Source: Bacteroidia bacterium | GTDB lineage: Bacteria > Bacteroidota > Bacteroidia > Chitinophagales > Chitinophagaceae | Direction: 5' to 3' | NCBI GenBank assembly: GCA_030429205.1 | Contig: JAUICZ010000001.1 | Span: forward strand, 1,788,806-1,852,805 | DNA: 64,000 nt | Part shown: one piece after another, positions 52,234-60,882 of the stretch | How the letters are laid out: every line of letters starts with the position of its first letter | Numbering within the stretch: position 1 is the stretch's first letter | The notes under the pieces: model-generated | What the model was told of the DNA's origin: nothing | Databases searched by the model: none | The model's input: only the letters and a program-made list of their open reading frames with translations | Translations under genes and position numbers: made by a program

Positions 52234-53271
52234 ATGTTTATAACTAAGAACTTTACAGTAAAAGAACTACTCCAGTTTTCGGGCAGACATTTGATATGGT
52301 TGTCTGCCTGGGCAATACTAGTGACGGTTTTATATGAGTATACTCACTGGGAATGGCTGAGCATCCCCTGGTTGCCATTGGCTGCAATAGGTACTGCTGT
52401 TGCCTTTTATCTGGGTTTTAAAAACAACAGTGCATACGACCGTTTGTGGGAAGCGCGTAAAATATGGGGAGCGATAGTGAACAGCAGCCGTATGTGGGGT
52501 ACAACGGTAAGAGGCTTTATCACCAACCAGTTTACAGATAGTAATATAAGTGAAGAAGAGCTGAAGGAGATACACAAAAAGCTTATATACAGGCATATTG
52601 GTTGGTTGTATACATTGCGTTGCCAATTGTTGGTGCCAACGTCGTGGGAGCATATCAGCCAGAGTAAGCATTACAGAAAAGTTGCCGAAACCTACAAAGA
52701 ATTGTGGGGTGTTGGTTTGCACGACGACGAAGTCTCTAAAGAACAAATAGAGCTGCACTTACCAGGTAATGAAATTGACCGACTAATTAATAATAAGAAT
52801 ACAGCAACACAGATCATAGACCAGCAAACCCAAGACTTGAAAGAATTGCGCAGCAGAAATTTGATCGATGATTTCCGTCATATGGAGTTGCAAAAGATCC
52901 TTAATGATTTTTATACCCATCAGGGTAAGGCAGAACGTATCAAAAAGTTTCCGTTGCCCCGCCAATACGGAAGTGCCAGCTTTGTGTTTGTATGTATCTT
53001 CATTTTCTTACTGCCTTTTGGTATTGTATCAGAGTTTCACAAACTGGGCGAAAATGTGGTATGGCTATCTATACCTTTTGTGGTGATAGTAGGTTGGGTG
53101 TTTGTGATGATGGAACTAATAGGCGATTATTCAGAAAATCCTTTTGAAGGGCTGGGCAACGATATACCTATGCTTTCTTTGTGCCGCACTATAGAAATAG
53201 ACCTTAAAGAAATGCTGGGCGAAACAGACTTGCCACCGGCTATTGAGCCAAGAGGGTCTGTGTTGATATAG
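52234..53271 (+). CDS. Bestrophin-family ion channel-like protein
   Basis: 345 aa. N-terminal TM region LIWLSAWAILVTVLYEY and LAAIGTAVAFYLGFKNN, then NSAYDRLWEARKIWGAIVN, the bestrophin/UPF0187 signature, and a second membrane pair at about 250-290 (FVFVCIFIFLLPFGIV, LSIPFVVIVGWVFVMMELIG) and the closing NPFEGLGNDIPM. Bacterial homologues (KpBest) are pentameric cation channels. Last but one gene of the TetR operon. Confidence 0.88.
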   Translation: MFITKNFTVKELLQFSGRHLIWLSAWAILVTVLYEYTHWEWLSIPWLPLAAIGTAVAFYLGFKNNSAYDRLWEARKIWGAIVNSSRMWGTTVRGFITNQFTDSNISEEELKEIHKKLIYRHIGWLYTLRCQLLVPTSWEHISQSKHYRKVAETYKELWGVGLHDDEVSKEQIELHLPGNEIDRLINNKNTATQIIDQQTQDLKELRSRNLIDDFRHMELQKILNDFYTHQGKAERIKKFPLPRQYGSASFVFVCIFIFLLPFGIVSEFHKLGENVVWLSIPFVVIVGWVFVMMELIGDYSENPFEGLGNDIPMLSLCRTIEIDLKEMLGETDLPPAIEPRGSVLI

Positions 53272-53308
53272 TTACTTTTATGCTATTATATAGTATTTTG
53301 TTTACTGT

Positions 53309-53749
53309 ATGGAAGAGCGTTTAAGACTATCTAACGGGTTTCGTTGGGCAAGGTGGATATTTGCCTTTATAGGAGTGTTTGCACTATTGGGGCTATTGAC
53401 GTGGGAGAGTCCGGTGCAGAACATAATAGTATTGGTTATTTGTGTTGTTTTGTTTTACCTCTTCAATAGATCTCGCAGAGTGTTTTTTGATAGCAGGAAC
53501 ATCTACATACTAAGAGGGCGCGATGAAGCTGAAATACCATTAAGAACGGTGCGCAGTTTAAAGAAAAGCAGGGCAAAGGTTAATAACAAAAGGTTTTGGA
53601 TAGTAACGTATGAAGGGGATGGTGCTCAGGAAAAGAAATTCAGGTTTTTCCCTGTTACGTTTGATAGTAATGTGAAGAAGCTAAAAGAACATTTGAAAAA
53701 GAATAACCCCGAGGTTGTTATCTGGGACCATCCTTTCTTTAACCATTAA
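53309..53749 (+). CDS. Two-TM hypothetical protein
   Basis: 146 aa. TM pair ARWIFAFIGVFALLGLL and IIVLVICVVLFYLF, then a soluble beta-rich region with basic residues (FDSRNIYILRGRDEAEIPL, RKFRFFPVTF-like). Resembles small PH-like membrane proteins, family not recognised. It follows the bestrophin gene after 37 bp. Confidence 0.65.
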   Translation: MEERLRLSNGFRWARWIFAFIGVFALLGLLTWESPVQNIIVLVICVVLFYLFNRSRRVFFDSRNIYILRGRDEAEIPLRTVRSLKKSRAKVNNKRFWIVTYEGDGAQEKKFRFFPVTFDSNVKKLKEHLKKNNPEVVIWDHPFFNH

Positions 53750-53752
53750 GGT

Positions 53753-54496
53753 TTATTCTATTCTATCCCCAAACGGCTCCTGCTCAATACGCATACTATC
53801 TGCCTTCTTTTTTAGTTGATGTAGAAAATCGACTCCGAATTTTTCTTTTGCAATTTTGGTGGCCTGGCGCCTGTATCCGGTAGTTTCAGCCGGTACCACA
53901 CCTGTTAGCGGCTCAAACCTATATTGATACTGATCTGCTAATAAACGATGCAGTATCTCTACTTCTTGTTTGTCTATTTTCTTATCGTAGTATTTGTGAA
54001 TGATCAGCCTTCCTTTTTTATTGTCTTGTATGGCCTTTTTAGCTCCTTTTTGCTCTGTGCGGTCAATAGACATATAAGTAGGCTCGTACCCTTTGGGTGT
54101 AGTAGCTAAGGCATAAGTAGTGTCTGTACCCAGCTGCTTCTTTACATTCAATACGCTATCTACTTGTTGTTGAACATCATCCCAGAAACTGTTGCCATAT
54201 TTTCTCAACAAGATCTTTTCAGCCATTTCGTTGTAGCAGAGGTCTTCGTCAGACACAACACACCCCAGATGCATCAGGGTTACATTATATTTTTGCTTTA
54301 AAATCTCTTTTCTAATGACATCCTCTTGCCCAATAGCGCGCATTAAACCAAAGGTGTAATACTTCAGCTCTTTGTTATACATGTCTTTCTTAGCCAGATT
54401 CTCTGCTTTGATGCAAGCCTTCTCACTATCGGATATTTGTGCGAATGTTACTGTACTAAGTGTCAGTGCAAATAAGAAGAGTATTAACTGTCTCAT
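53753..54496 (-). CDS. Secreted hypothetical protein
   Basis: 247 aa from ATG 54496 (MRQLILFLFALTLSTVTFAQ, signal peptide); the ATG at 54541 would add 15 residues before it. Mature part Lys-rich and helical (EKACIKAENLAKKDMYNKEL, KKGRLIIHKYYDKKIDKQEVEILHRL). No sorting domain, no lipobox. Probably periplasmic. No family recognised. Confidence 0.7.
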   Translation of the reverse strand: MRQLILFLFALTLSTVTFAQISDSEKACIKAENLAKKDMYNKELKYYTFGLMRAIGQEDVIRKEILKQKYNVTLMHLGCVVSDEDLCYNEMAEKILLRKYGNSFWDDVQQQVDSVLNVKKQLGTDTTYALATTPKGYEPTYMSIDRTEQKGAKKAIQDNKKGRLIIHKYYDKKIDKQEVEILHRLLADQYQYRFEPLTGVVPAETTGYRRQATKIAKEKFGVDFLHQLKKKADSMRIEQEPFGDRIE

Positions 54497-54824
54497 AATT
54501 AGCTGTTTACTAATGAGATGCAGCAAGTGGCAAGATTCCATAAATAGATAAAGCCCTTCACTTCAGTAAGCAAGGGGCTTTATGCAATAATCAACTCTTA
54601 GAAAAAATCGGTATCAATACCAGAAACAAATGTAGCAACCTTAATGGCTGTGTGGTATTAAAATTCGAGTAAAATATGTTCAGACATCTTTCAATATTTT
54701 TTTTGAGCAGAGCGAAGGATTGTACTTAAAAGGCCGACTAATACTTAATAAACACAGAAAATAAAGGACTGTAATTAAACCATACAGGCTTTTTCAGGTC
54801 TTAAAATCAACAAATCTTGCTCTT
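54497..54824. other. 328-bp intergenic region with a hairpin
   Basis: A GC-richer hairpin at 54549-54582 (ATAAAGCCCTT / AAGGGGCTTTAT with one extra base) lies upstream of the - strand gene, with no gene to end on either strand. The rest is AT-rich and should hold the promoters of 54825 (+) and 53753 (-). No ORF seen. Confidence 0.4.
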
Positions 54825-56216
54825 ATGAAAAGGTATATTGTATTTGCACTACCAATAATAGCTATTGTCGCCGTGGCAGCTACTATTGATCTGGGACAGC
54901 CGGATAATTACGCGGCACAAACCATCCCCAACTATATATTAAAGGATAATACACCACCCAATAACCTTTTAACAGACAAAGGAGCCACTTTGGGTAGGGT
55001 ATTGTTTTATGATAAAAAGCTCTCAGTGAACAATGCCGTTGCCTGTGCCAGCTGCCATAAACAGCAGTTTGCTTTTGGAGATACAGCATCGGCAAGTGTA
55101 GGGGTGAATGGAACTACCGGCAGGCACTCAATGAGGCTGATCAATGCCAGGTTTTCTGATGAACGAAGGTTTTTCTGGGACGAAAGAGCAGCTACGCTGG
55201 AGCAGCAAACATCTATGCCTATACAAGACCATGCAGAAATGGGGTACAGCGGGCAGAACGGAGACCCGAGTATAAATGACTTGATAGCTAAAATGAACAA
55301 TGTGTGGTATTACCCTGTTCTTTTTAAATGGGTATATGGCGATACTGTAATTACAGAACAGCGTATGCAAAGGGCATTGGCTCAATTTGTACGCAGTATA
55401 CAATCTTTCGATTCTAAATACGACGCAGGTAGGGCAACAGCCCCTGCAGATGGCCCTCCATTCCAAAATTTTACAACACAGGAAAATCAGGGTAAGCAAT
55501 TGTTTTTAGCACCTCCTCAGTTTAATAATAACGGTATACGTACCGGCGGTGGTGCAGGATGTGCCGGTTGTCATCGTCCGCCGGAGTTTGATATCGACCC
55601 TGTTTCTCTTAATAATGGTGTCATTGGTAGTTTTGGTGGTAGTACAGACCTTACAAACACTCGCTCGCCAAGTTTAAGAGATGCAGTTGATGCAAATGGT
55701 AACAGCTATGGTGGTTTTATGCACAATGCAGGGCAGAATGGTATCAATACTTTATTAGATGTGGTGAATCACTATGATAGTATACCTGCAGATAATAATA
55801 ACCTTGCCCCGCGTTTAAGACCGGGAGGCAATTTGCAAAGGTTACGTTTAACTAATGCAGAAAAGACTAGTCTTGTAGCGTTCTTAAGAACACTTACCGG
55901 TACAGATGTGTATACAAATCCTATATGGTCTGATCCGTTTACCAACGACAGCCTGACCTTGATACCGGAGCCAACAGCCATAAAAGATGCTGTGGCTAAT
56001 GCAACAGTTAAAGTTTACCCTACCGTAACTAGCGGAATGGTACACATAGATTTCCCAAGTGTTATGACGTTTACCAGAATGATGATAGTGGATATGAATG
56101 GTAGAGTACTAAAACAGGGTTATATAGAAAGCAGTGTCGACTTATCGATGTATCCGTCGGGTATGTATTTTATCAGGCTGGAAAACGGCACCATGCAAAA
56201 AGTAATTAAGCAGTAA
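54825..56216 (+). CDS. Di-haem cytochrome c peroxidase-like (MauG family) with T9SS domain
   Basis: 463 aa. Signal peptide MKRYIVFALPIIAIVAVAAT. First haem site CASCHKQQFAFGD (CxxCH), second CAGCHRPPEFD, both with His; RFFWDERAATLEQQT and AELVRSIQS-like segments match the cytochrome c peroxidase/MauG family. The C-terminal ~80 residues are a T9SS sorting domain (KVYPTVTSGMVHIDF, MDMNGRVLKQGY, SGMYFIRLENG). Members reduce H2O2 or modify proteins using two haems. Here it should be exported to the cell surface. Confidence 0.9.
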   Translation: MKRYIVFALPIIAIVAVAATIDLGQPDNYAAQTIPNYILKDNTPPNNLLTDKGATLGRVLFYDKKLSVNNAVACASCHKQQFAFGDTASASVGVNGTTGRHSMRLINARFSDERRFFWDERAATLEQQTSMPIQDHAEMGYSGQNGDPSINDLIAKMNNVWYYPVLFKWVYGDTVITEQRMQRALAQFVRSIQSFDSKYDAGRATAPADGPPFQNFTTQENQGKQLFLAPPQFNNNGIRTGGGAGCAGCHRPPEFDIDPVSLNNGVIGSFGGSTDLTNTRSPSLRDAVDANGNSYGGFMHNAGQNGINTLLDVVNHYDSIPADNNNLAPRLRPGGNLQRLRLTNAEKTSLVAFLRTLTGTDVYTNPIWSDPFTNDSLTLIPEPTAIKDAVANATVKVYPTVTSGMVHIDFPSVMTFTRMMIVDMNGRVLKQGYIESSVDLSMYPSGMYFIRLENGTMQKVIKQ

Positions 56217-56248
56217 TAGTTTTCATAAGTAGGGGTATATATGAAAAA

Positions 56249-56274
56249 AGTCCCGCTCAATTTTGGGCGGGACT
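56249..56274. terminator. Bidirectional terminator
   Basis: AGTCCCGC (56249-56256) / GCGGGACT (56267-56274), extended by TC/GG wobble pairs; A-run before and T-rich after. Shared by the convergent genes 54825 and 56293. Confidence 0.85.
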
Positions 56275-56292
56275 ATCATTTTTAAGTGATTT

Positions 56293-57798
56293 TTATTGTT
56301 TGATGATCTTACCTGTACCTGCCATCTCGTTGTGAGTCAGATCTGTAATTTGGTAGGTGTAAGTTCCTGTAGGTAAGTTGCGTAAAGAAATTTCAATAGT
56401 ATGGTTTGATGCGCTGTACAATGATTTTTTAGAGCGGTATACTGCGCGGCCCTGCATATCATAAAGTGCTACTCTAAAAGATATAGCCTCTTTTAAATCA
56501 AGTTCCAGCTTGAAGATGTCTTTTGCAGGGTTGGGGTATGTTTTTATCTGTGCACCAATAGTCAGTTTCTCAACTGTTGTAGTTGATGGCGTAAGGCGAT
56601 ATAGTTCTCTGCCTGCATCACTGTTTGCAACAAAATAAATACGGTTATTTACAGCAGTAACATCAAATACATTGTTGTTGGATACAGAGAAGTTTGTAAT
56701 TGGAGTAGGGTTGCCTGTACCATCATAAGCCCATACATTGGTAGTGGCTCTTGTAGTGCCTGTTACAAAAAATAGTTTATTGTCTGCTGTAGTAAAGTTT
56801 GTGATGACGTTTGCAAAAGGTTGCTCATAACTAATTTGACTTGCTTTTTGGCTAACAGGATCAAACTCATATAATTCATACGCTCCGTTGCTTGATGGAG
56901 TAATGTTATAGAAATATAACTTACCATTATAAGCAGCCATTGTTCTGTCAAATGTCGCTTGATGAAGGTTCATGTTATCCAACACCGTCATTCTTTTAGG
57001 TAAGTTTACGCCATCGTATTCGTACACCTGTCTTTCGTTAGCTCTATCGTCGGCTGTAAAATATAGTTTGCCGTTTAGCTCCACAAAGTTCATTGGTATA
57101 GAACTCATGTCTGCTTGTGCAATGTCAATTAACATCCAAGCGATATTGATCTTAGGGTCGTACAAATAAACCTCTTCGCCAATATGGTTGTTGTTGCAGG
57201 TAAAAACCAGTCGGTCGTTGTACGTGCTGATGCGTACTATATCAGAGAAGGTAGCGTATTTACCAAGGTCAGTTACTTTATTTATAGTATTATTAATCGG
57301 GTTGTAAACAAATATTTCTGAGCCATTAGGTGTAGTTGGGTCTATTGCAGAAAAATATAGTTTGTTGTTCAACACTGTTAGTTGATTAGGTGCAGAAGAT
57401 GTTTTACCCGGATTAAGGTCTTTGATCAAAGAGGGAGGGTTAGTACCATCATACACCCAAAGTTCTTTACCATGAATAGTGTCTACAGCAGTAAAGTATA
57501 ACTTACCATTCATAGATGCCATGCTGCCGGAAGGTAATGGCGATGGAAAGCTAAACGGTGTTTGCCCAATGGCTTTCACTAATACAGCTTTGTTCTTTTG
57601 ATCATCCAGATAGTGGAGTTCCTCTCCGTATGGCGTGTTTGTAGCGTAAAAGTAAAGTGTATTGTTGTGTGCACTTAATGTATTGGGTCTTGAGCTTACA
57701 CTGCCTGCCCAAATGTCAAAATGAGTTTGTTGGTATTGCTGTGCAAACGACGCTGTCATGAACGACAATACTGCGAGAAGAGTAAAAGTGTATTTCAT
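56293..57798 (-). CDS. Secreted ELWxxDGT-type repeat protein with T9SS domain
   Basis: 501 aa. Signal peptide MKYTFTLLAVLSFMTASFAQ. Repeats of about 45-50 residues: GKLYFTAVDTIHGKELWVYD then GTNPPSLIKDL, NKLYFSAIDPT, GKLYFTADDRANERQVYEYDG. The C-terminus is a T9SS domain (IKTYPNPAKDIFKLEL, YDMQGRAVYRSKKS, PTGTYTYQI). Paralogue of the truncated gene at 1-1150, oriented the same way, so the two form direct repeats about 55 kb apart. Confidence 0.9.
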   Translation of the reverse strand: MKYTFTLLAVLSFMTASFAQQYQQTHFDIWAGSVSSRPNTLSAHNNTLYFYATNTPYGEELHYLDDQKNKAVLVKAIGQTPFSFPSPLPSGSMASMNGKLYFTAVDTIHGKELWVYDGTNPPSLIKDLNPGKTSSAPNQLTVLNNKLYFSAIDPTTPNGSEIFVYNPINNTINKVTDLGKYATFSDIVRISTYNDRLVFTCNNNHIGEEVYLYDPKINIAWMLIDIAQADMSSIPMNFVELNGKLYFTADDRANERQVYEYDGVNLPKRMTVLDNMNLHQATFDRTMAAYNGKLYFYNITPSSNGAYELYEFDPVSQKASQISYEQPFANVITNFTTADNKLFFVTGTTRATTNVWAYDGTGNPTPITNFSVSNNNVFDVTAVNNRIYFVANSDAGRELYRLTPSTTTVEKLTIGAQIKTYPNPAKDIFKLELDLKEAISFRVALYDMQGRAVYRSKKSLYSASNHTIEISLRNLPTGTYTYQITDLTHNEMAGTGKIIKQ

Positions 57799-57925
57799 AA
57801 GATTTAATGTTTTTGATATTACAAGTTAACGAATATATATCGCAACATGTTATCACAAACTAATATACCCCTAAATACCCCCTAAGTATTGTTTAGTAAA
57901 TTAATTAAACATTTTTTTTAAATAA

Positions 57926-57956
57926 TTTTGTTATTAATTAAATAGTTGTATATTTG
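57926..57956 (+). promoter_or_regulatory. Promoter of phage block D
   Basis: TTTTG (57926-57930), 18-bp spacer, TATATTTG (57949-57956). Spacer length and almost all bases equal those at 5627-5657. Confidence 0.8.
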
Positions 57957-57979
57957 CTATTGTAAAACGATAGTCGACC

Positions 57980-58270
57980 ATGAAAACAAAACGATTCGCA
58001 CCCAAAGATGCCAAGATCATCAGGGAACATCCTGAACTCTCACCGGAAGAACTTTTGGAGCTGGGCATTTCTCAGAAAGCATATAAAAGGTTGAACGAGT
58101 TGCAAGAGTCTGTTATACAACCAATGAGTATAGAACAGGTACAACCCAAGCAAGCTCCTTCAGTAGTAAGGTTGAGTAATATGCGTACAGGCAGAGTAGT
58201 GCGTATCAGCTACAAGGCGGCAAAAATGTTAAGTACCAAATATCCTAAGGAATTTAAAATCATGAAATAA
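57980..58270 (+). CDS. Small phage-block protein, first gene of block D
   Basis: 96 aa, positively charged (PEELLELGISQKAYKRLNE; NMRTGRVVRISYKAAKMLS). The C-terminal part looks like a small beta/helix unit binding nucleic acid or protein. The next gene begins at its stop (TAATG). No family recognised; position suggests an early structural or regulatory role. Confidence 0.6.
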   Translation: MKTKRFAPKDAKIIREHPELSPEELLELGISQKAYKRLNELQESVIQPMSIEQVQPKQAPSVVRLSNMRTGRVVRISYKAAKMLSTKYPKEFKIMK

Positions 58271-58518
58271 TGGCAAAGCAAAAAAAGACAAACTCTGAAG
58301 AACAACAGACGGAAGCATTGACCCCGGTCTCAGTTGCAGAAACAACATCTGCAAAGGCAAAAGAAGTGGGTATAGAAGTGCCGCAAGGTTATGTATATAT
58401 CGTAGGGCTCAATGAAGACGGCTCTGAAAAAGAAGGCAGTGGTTTCTTTTATCCTGAAAAATCTTACAAAAAGATATACGGAGACGAATCTAAATTTCTT
58501 GTCAAAAAAAAAGTATAG
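58270..58518 (+). CDS. Small phage-block protein
   Basis: 82 aa, overlaps the previous stop by one base. Lys/Glu-rich start, then EVPQGYVYIVGLNEDGSEKE, SGFFYPEKSYKKIYGDESKF. No family recognised. Translational coupling with the first gene suggests they act together. Confidence 0.55.
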   Translation: MAKQKKTNSEEQQTEALTPVSVAETTSAKAKEVGIEVPQGYVYIVGLNEDGSEKEGSGFFYPEKSYKKIYGDESKFLVKKKV

Positions 58519-58542
58519 CAATAACACCTAAACATTATCATT

Positions 58543-59361
58543 ATGAAACTATCTATAGAACAAGCCAACAAATTACTTTCGCAAGTCAGCGCAGGTGTAA
58601 TAGTTGTAGCGGATGATACTCTGGCAGACAAAGAAGCAGACCTGAACCTAGTACTGGCAGATATTACAGAAGCAGCAGCAAAAGAAACGCAACCATTATT
58701 GGAAGCGGAACTGAAAGACAAATATGAAGCTAGTTTTGTCGGTCGCTATTTGGGGGCATTGAGAAGTGCCGCACAAAGAGTTTTTAATATCCCCCGTAAA
58801 GACATGGATGAAATGAACCTGGAGCAGGTTTTGGCAAAATGCAAATCTGTTGTAGACAGCAGGTATACACAAAGCGATACAGAGCGTCAAACTATTTGGG
58901 AGCGAACGGTGCAGGATTATGAAGATCAGATAGAGGAGATGAAGACCAACTATGAGCAACAATTAAATGAGGAGCGTGCTAAATATACGGAGCGAGATAT
59001 TGCAGCAAGATGCATTAGCATAGTAGAGAAAATGCCGCGTAAAGGTGGCGACTTGCAGGAACAGGCAGATCTGCTACGCTATAAAATGCAAAAGGTGTAT
59101 GAGGTGCGCTATAACGAAGATACAAAACAACTGGAATTTTATAAAGATGGTCAACAAGCTGTCAACGAAAAAGACGAACCGGTTAATGATGAAGACTTTG
59201 CCCGCAGTTGGGCAGAACGTACCGGTATTTTAGTAAAAGACACAAGACATATTTCGCCGGCCGATGTATTGGCAGGACAGGAGCAGGCAAATACTGTACC
59301 CTTACCCAACCCAAATGCTGAGAATGGTATGAATGCCATAGAAGCATGGACAGACAGCTAA
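58543..59361 (+). CDS. Putative phage scaffold or prohead protein
   Basis: 272 aa, acidic and helical: LLEAELKDKYEASFVGRYLG, a long coiled coil (about 105-155: WERTVQDYEDQIEEMKTNYE then QQLNEERAKYTERD), and a flexible acidic tail (VNEKDEPVNDEDFARSW). Position directly upstream of the capsid gene and composition fit a scaffolding protein, but no family signature is visible. Confidence 0.5.
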   Translation: MKLSIEQANKLLSQVSAGVIVVADDTLADKEADLNLVLADITEAAAKETQPLLEAELKDKYEASFVGRYLGALRSAAQRVFNIPRKDMDEMNLEQVLAKCKSVVDSRYTQSDTERQTIWERTVQDYEDQIEEMKTNYEQQLNEERAKYTERDIAARCISIVEKMPRKGGDLQEQADLLRYKMQKVYEVRYNEDTKQLEFYKDGQQAVNEKDEPVNDEDFARSWAERTGILVKDTRHISPADVLAGQEQANTVPLPNPNAENGMNAIEAWTDS

Positions 59362-59378
59362 GAGACACATTTTACATC

Positions 59379-59443
59379 ATGCCGGACGCGGCATCTAAAC
59401 AATACGTATCAGGCTATTCTTGAAGCCCGCGCCTGTAAGCGGG
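59379..59443 (+). promoter_or_regulatory. Shared phage leader element, copy C
   Basis: Hairpin ATGCCG (59379-59384), loop GACG, CGGCAT (59389-59394); then AAACAATACGTATCAGG ending at 59413; then a second hairpin CCCGC (59426-59430) / GCGGG (59439-59443). The capsid gene ATG follows the core by 69 nt. Same loop GACG as copy A. Confidence 0.65.
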
Positions 59444-59482
59444 AACCGAAAACAATTTTGTAACTCTATAATATTAAAAGCC

Positions 59483-60814
59483 ATGAGCTTTAAGAATGCT
59501 ATGCAGGCAACGCAGAAGAGCATCTTGCAATATGCCAAACAAGGCCAACCGTATGAGGTGCTGGCAGCTGTACTTGCCGCAAGACAATTTAATACATCCA
59601 TTACGGAGACAGACCTGCAATCTGAAGCAGGTAAAAAACGCCAACTAAAGGTGAACTACTATGCGCCTATTTGTACTGATGATGGTGTAGGCGATGAGAA
59701 TATTTGTGACCCGGGTACTGTAATAGAACCCAAACAAGTCTTCTTTGAAATATCGCGTACTACAGCGTCTGCTGTGTATCAGCTCAATAGAGATGATGTA
59801 CGCAATGTAGATGGAAACTACACCTTCAGCGATCATGCAAAAGCAGCCATCAATGCAGCACTTCCTGCTGTTCGTCGTAAGCTGGCAACAGAGGTAGCCA
59901 ACTTGTTGGTATCTGGTGTGGGGTTGTTACCCGATGGTAATGAAGATAAAATGTTACCCTTCCTGGATAAGACAACAGGCACCATCAACCCGATGGGGTT
60001 GTGGGAGATCGAACGTATCTATCGCGACAGTGGGTTCTCGAATCCATTTATAGTTGGTGGTACAGATGTATTCCACTGGCGCAAAGCAATTGAAGTGTCG
60101 GGTACAAACGATCAAGGGCAAAATATCAGCCAGATGGGACGCTCTAATGCTTACTACGACAACTTGGTGAATGATGCATTTGCTGATACTGCTACAGAAC
60201 ACATCTTAACATTTGATCCGCAAATGTTGAAGTTTGTTAGCTACAACCGCAATGCGGGAATATTTGCAACAGATGTTCAAAATATAGATGCTATTGACGC
60301 CATTTATCAGCGTGGTGGTACAGATTATATTCAAGGAGTAATGGCAGATCCTGTAACAGGTTTGTTGTGGGACTTGAACGTGAACTATGATAAGTGTAAT
60401 TACCGTTGGACCTTCCAGTGGAAACTGGAGTGGGATATTTTCTTCATGCCGCCTTCTGTATGTAACATTTCAGGAGTGAACAGTGTCTTCCACTTTACTA
60501 CATGTGCGCCTACTCAGTTTGAATGTCCGGCAGGTGGCACACCAATTACAGGCGGTACAAGTGATACTTATGAGTGGGATACAAATGGTGAGGTAACCTT
60601 CCCGCTATACATCAACAAATTAGAGCTTGCTGGTCAAACATCTTACCCTAATACAACAGTGGCAGATGTTACCGAGCTGAAAGATCTGATGAACGATAAT
60701 GTAACTGGTTATGTGTTTGGTGTTGATACTACCAAGGTGAACTATACAGGTTATAGTGAGCTGGCAGGTCAGATCAATGATGCTACTGATATTTCCTTCA
60801 CAGCAGCCCCTTAA
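59483..60814 (+). CDS. Probable major capsid protein
   Basis: 443 aa. Start at 59483: the earlier in-frame ATG at 59420 would read through the leader element. Segments consistent with a capsid: KRQLKVNYYAPICTDDG, EPKQVFFEISRTTASAVYQL, AALPAVRRKLATEVANLL, FSNPFIVGGTDVFHWRKAIE, ILTFDPQMLKFVSYNRNAG, KLEWDIFFMPPSVCNISG. Size and position (after a scaffold candidate, own leader element) support the call; no HK97 signature can be proved by eye. Cys-rich for a capsid (about eight). Confidence 0.65.
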   Translation: MSFKNAMQATQKSILQYAKQGQPYEVLAAVLAARQFNTSITETDLQSEAGKKRQLKVNYYAPICTDDGVGDENICDPGTVIEPKQVFFEISRTTASAVYQLNRDDVRNVDGNYTFSDHAKAAINAALPAVRRKLATEVANLLVSGVGLLPDGNEDKMLPFLDKTTGTINPMGLWEIERIYRDSGFSNPFIVGGTDVFHWRKAIEVSGTNDQGQNISQMGRSNAYYDNLVNDAFADTATEHILTFDPQMLKFVSYNRNAGIFATDVQNIDAIDAIYQRGGTDYIQGVMADPVTGLLWDLNVNYDKCNYRWTFQWKLEWDIFFMPPSVCNISGVNSVFHFTTCAPTQFECPAGGTPITGGTSDTYEWDTNGEVTFPLYINKLELAGQTSYPNTTVADVTELKDLMNDNVTGYVFGVDTTKVNYTGYSELAGQINDATDISFTAAP

Positions 60815-60828
60815 TTATCCTACCATGA

Positions 60829-60860
60829 AAGCAACCCCGTACCAGTAGCGCGGGGTGCTT
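60829..60860 (+). terminator. Hairpin between capsid and next gene
   Basis: AAGC-a-ACCCCG / CGGGGTGCTT with one bulged A and an 11-nt loop, then TTA. Possibly an attenuator that lets only part of the capsid transcript continue. Confidence 0.55.
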
Positions 60861-60882
60861 TTATCTAAAACATGAAAACAAA

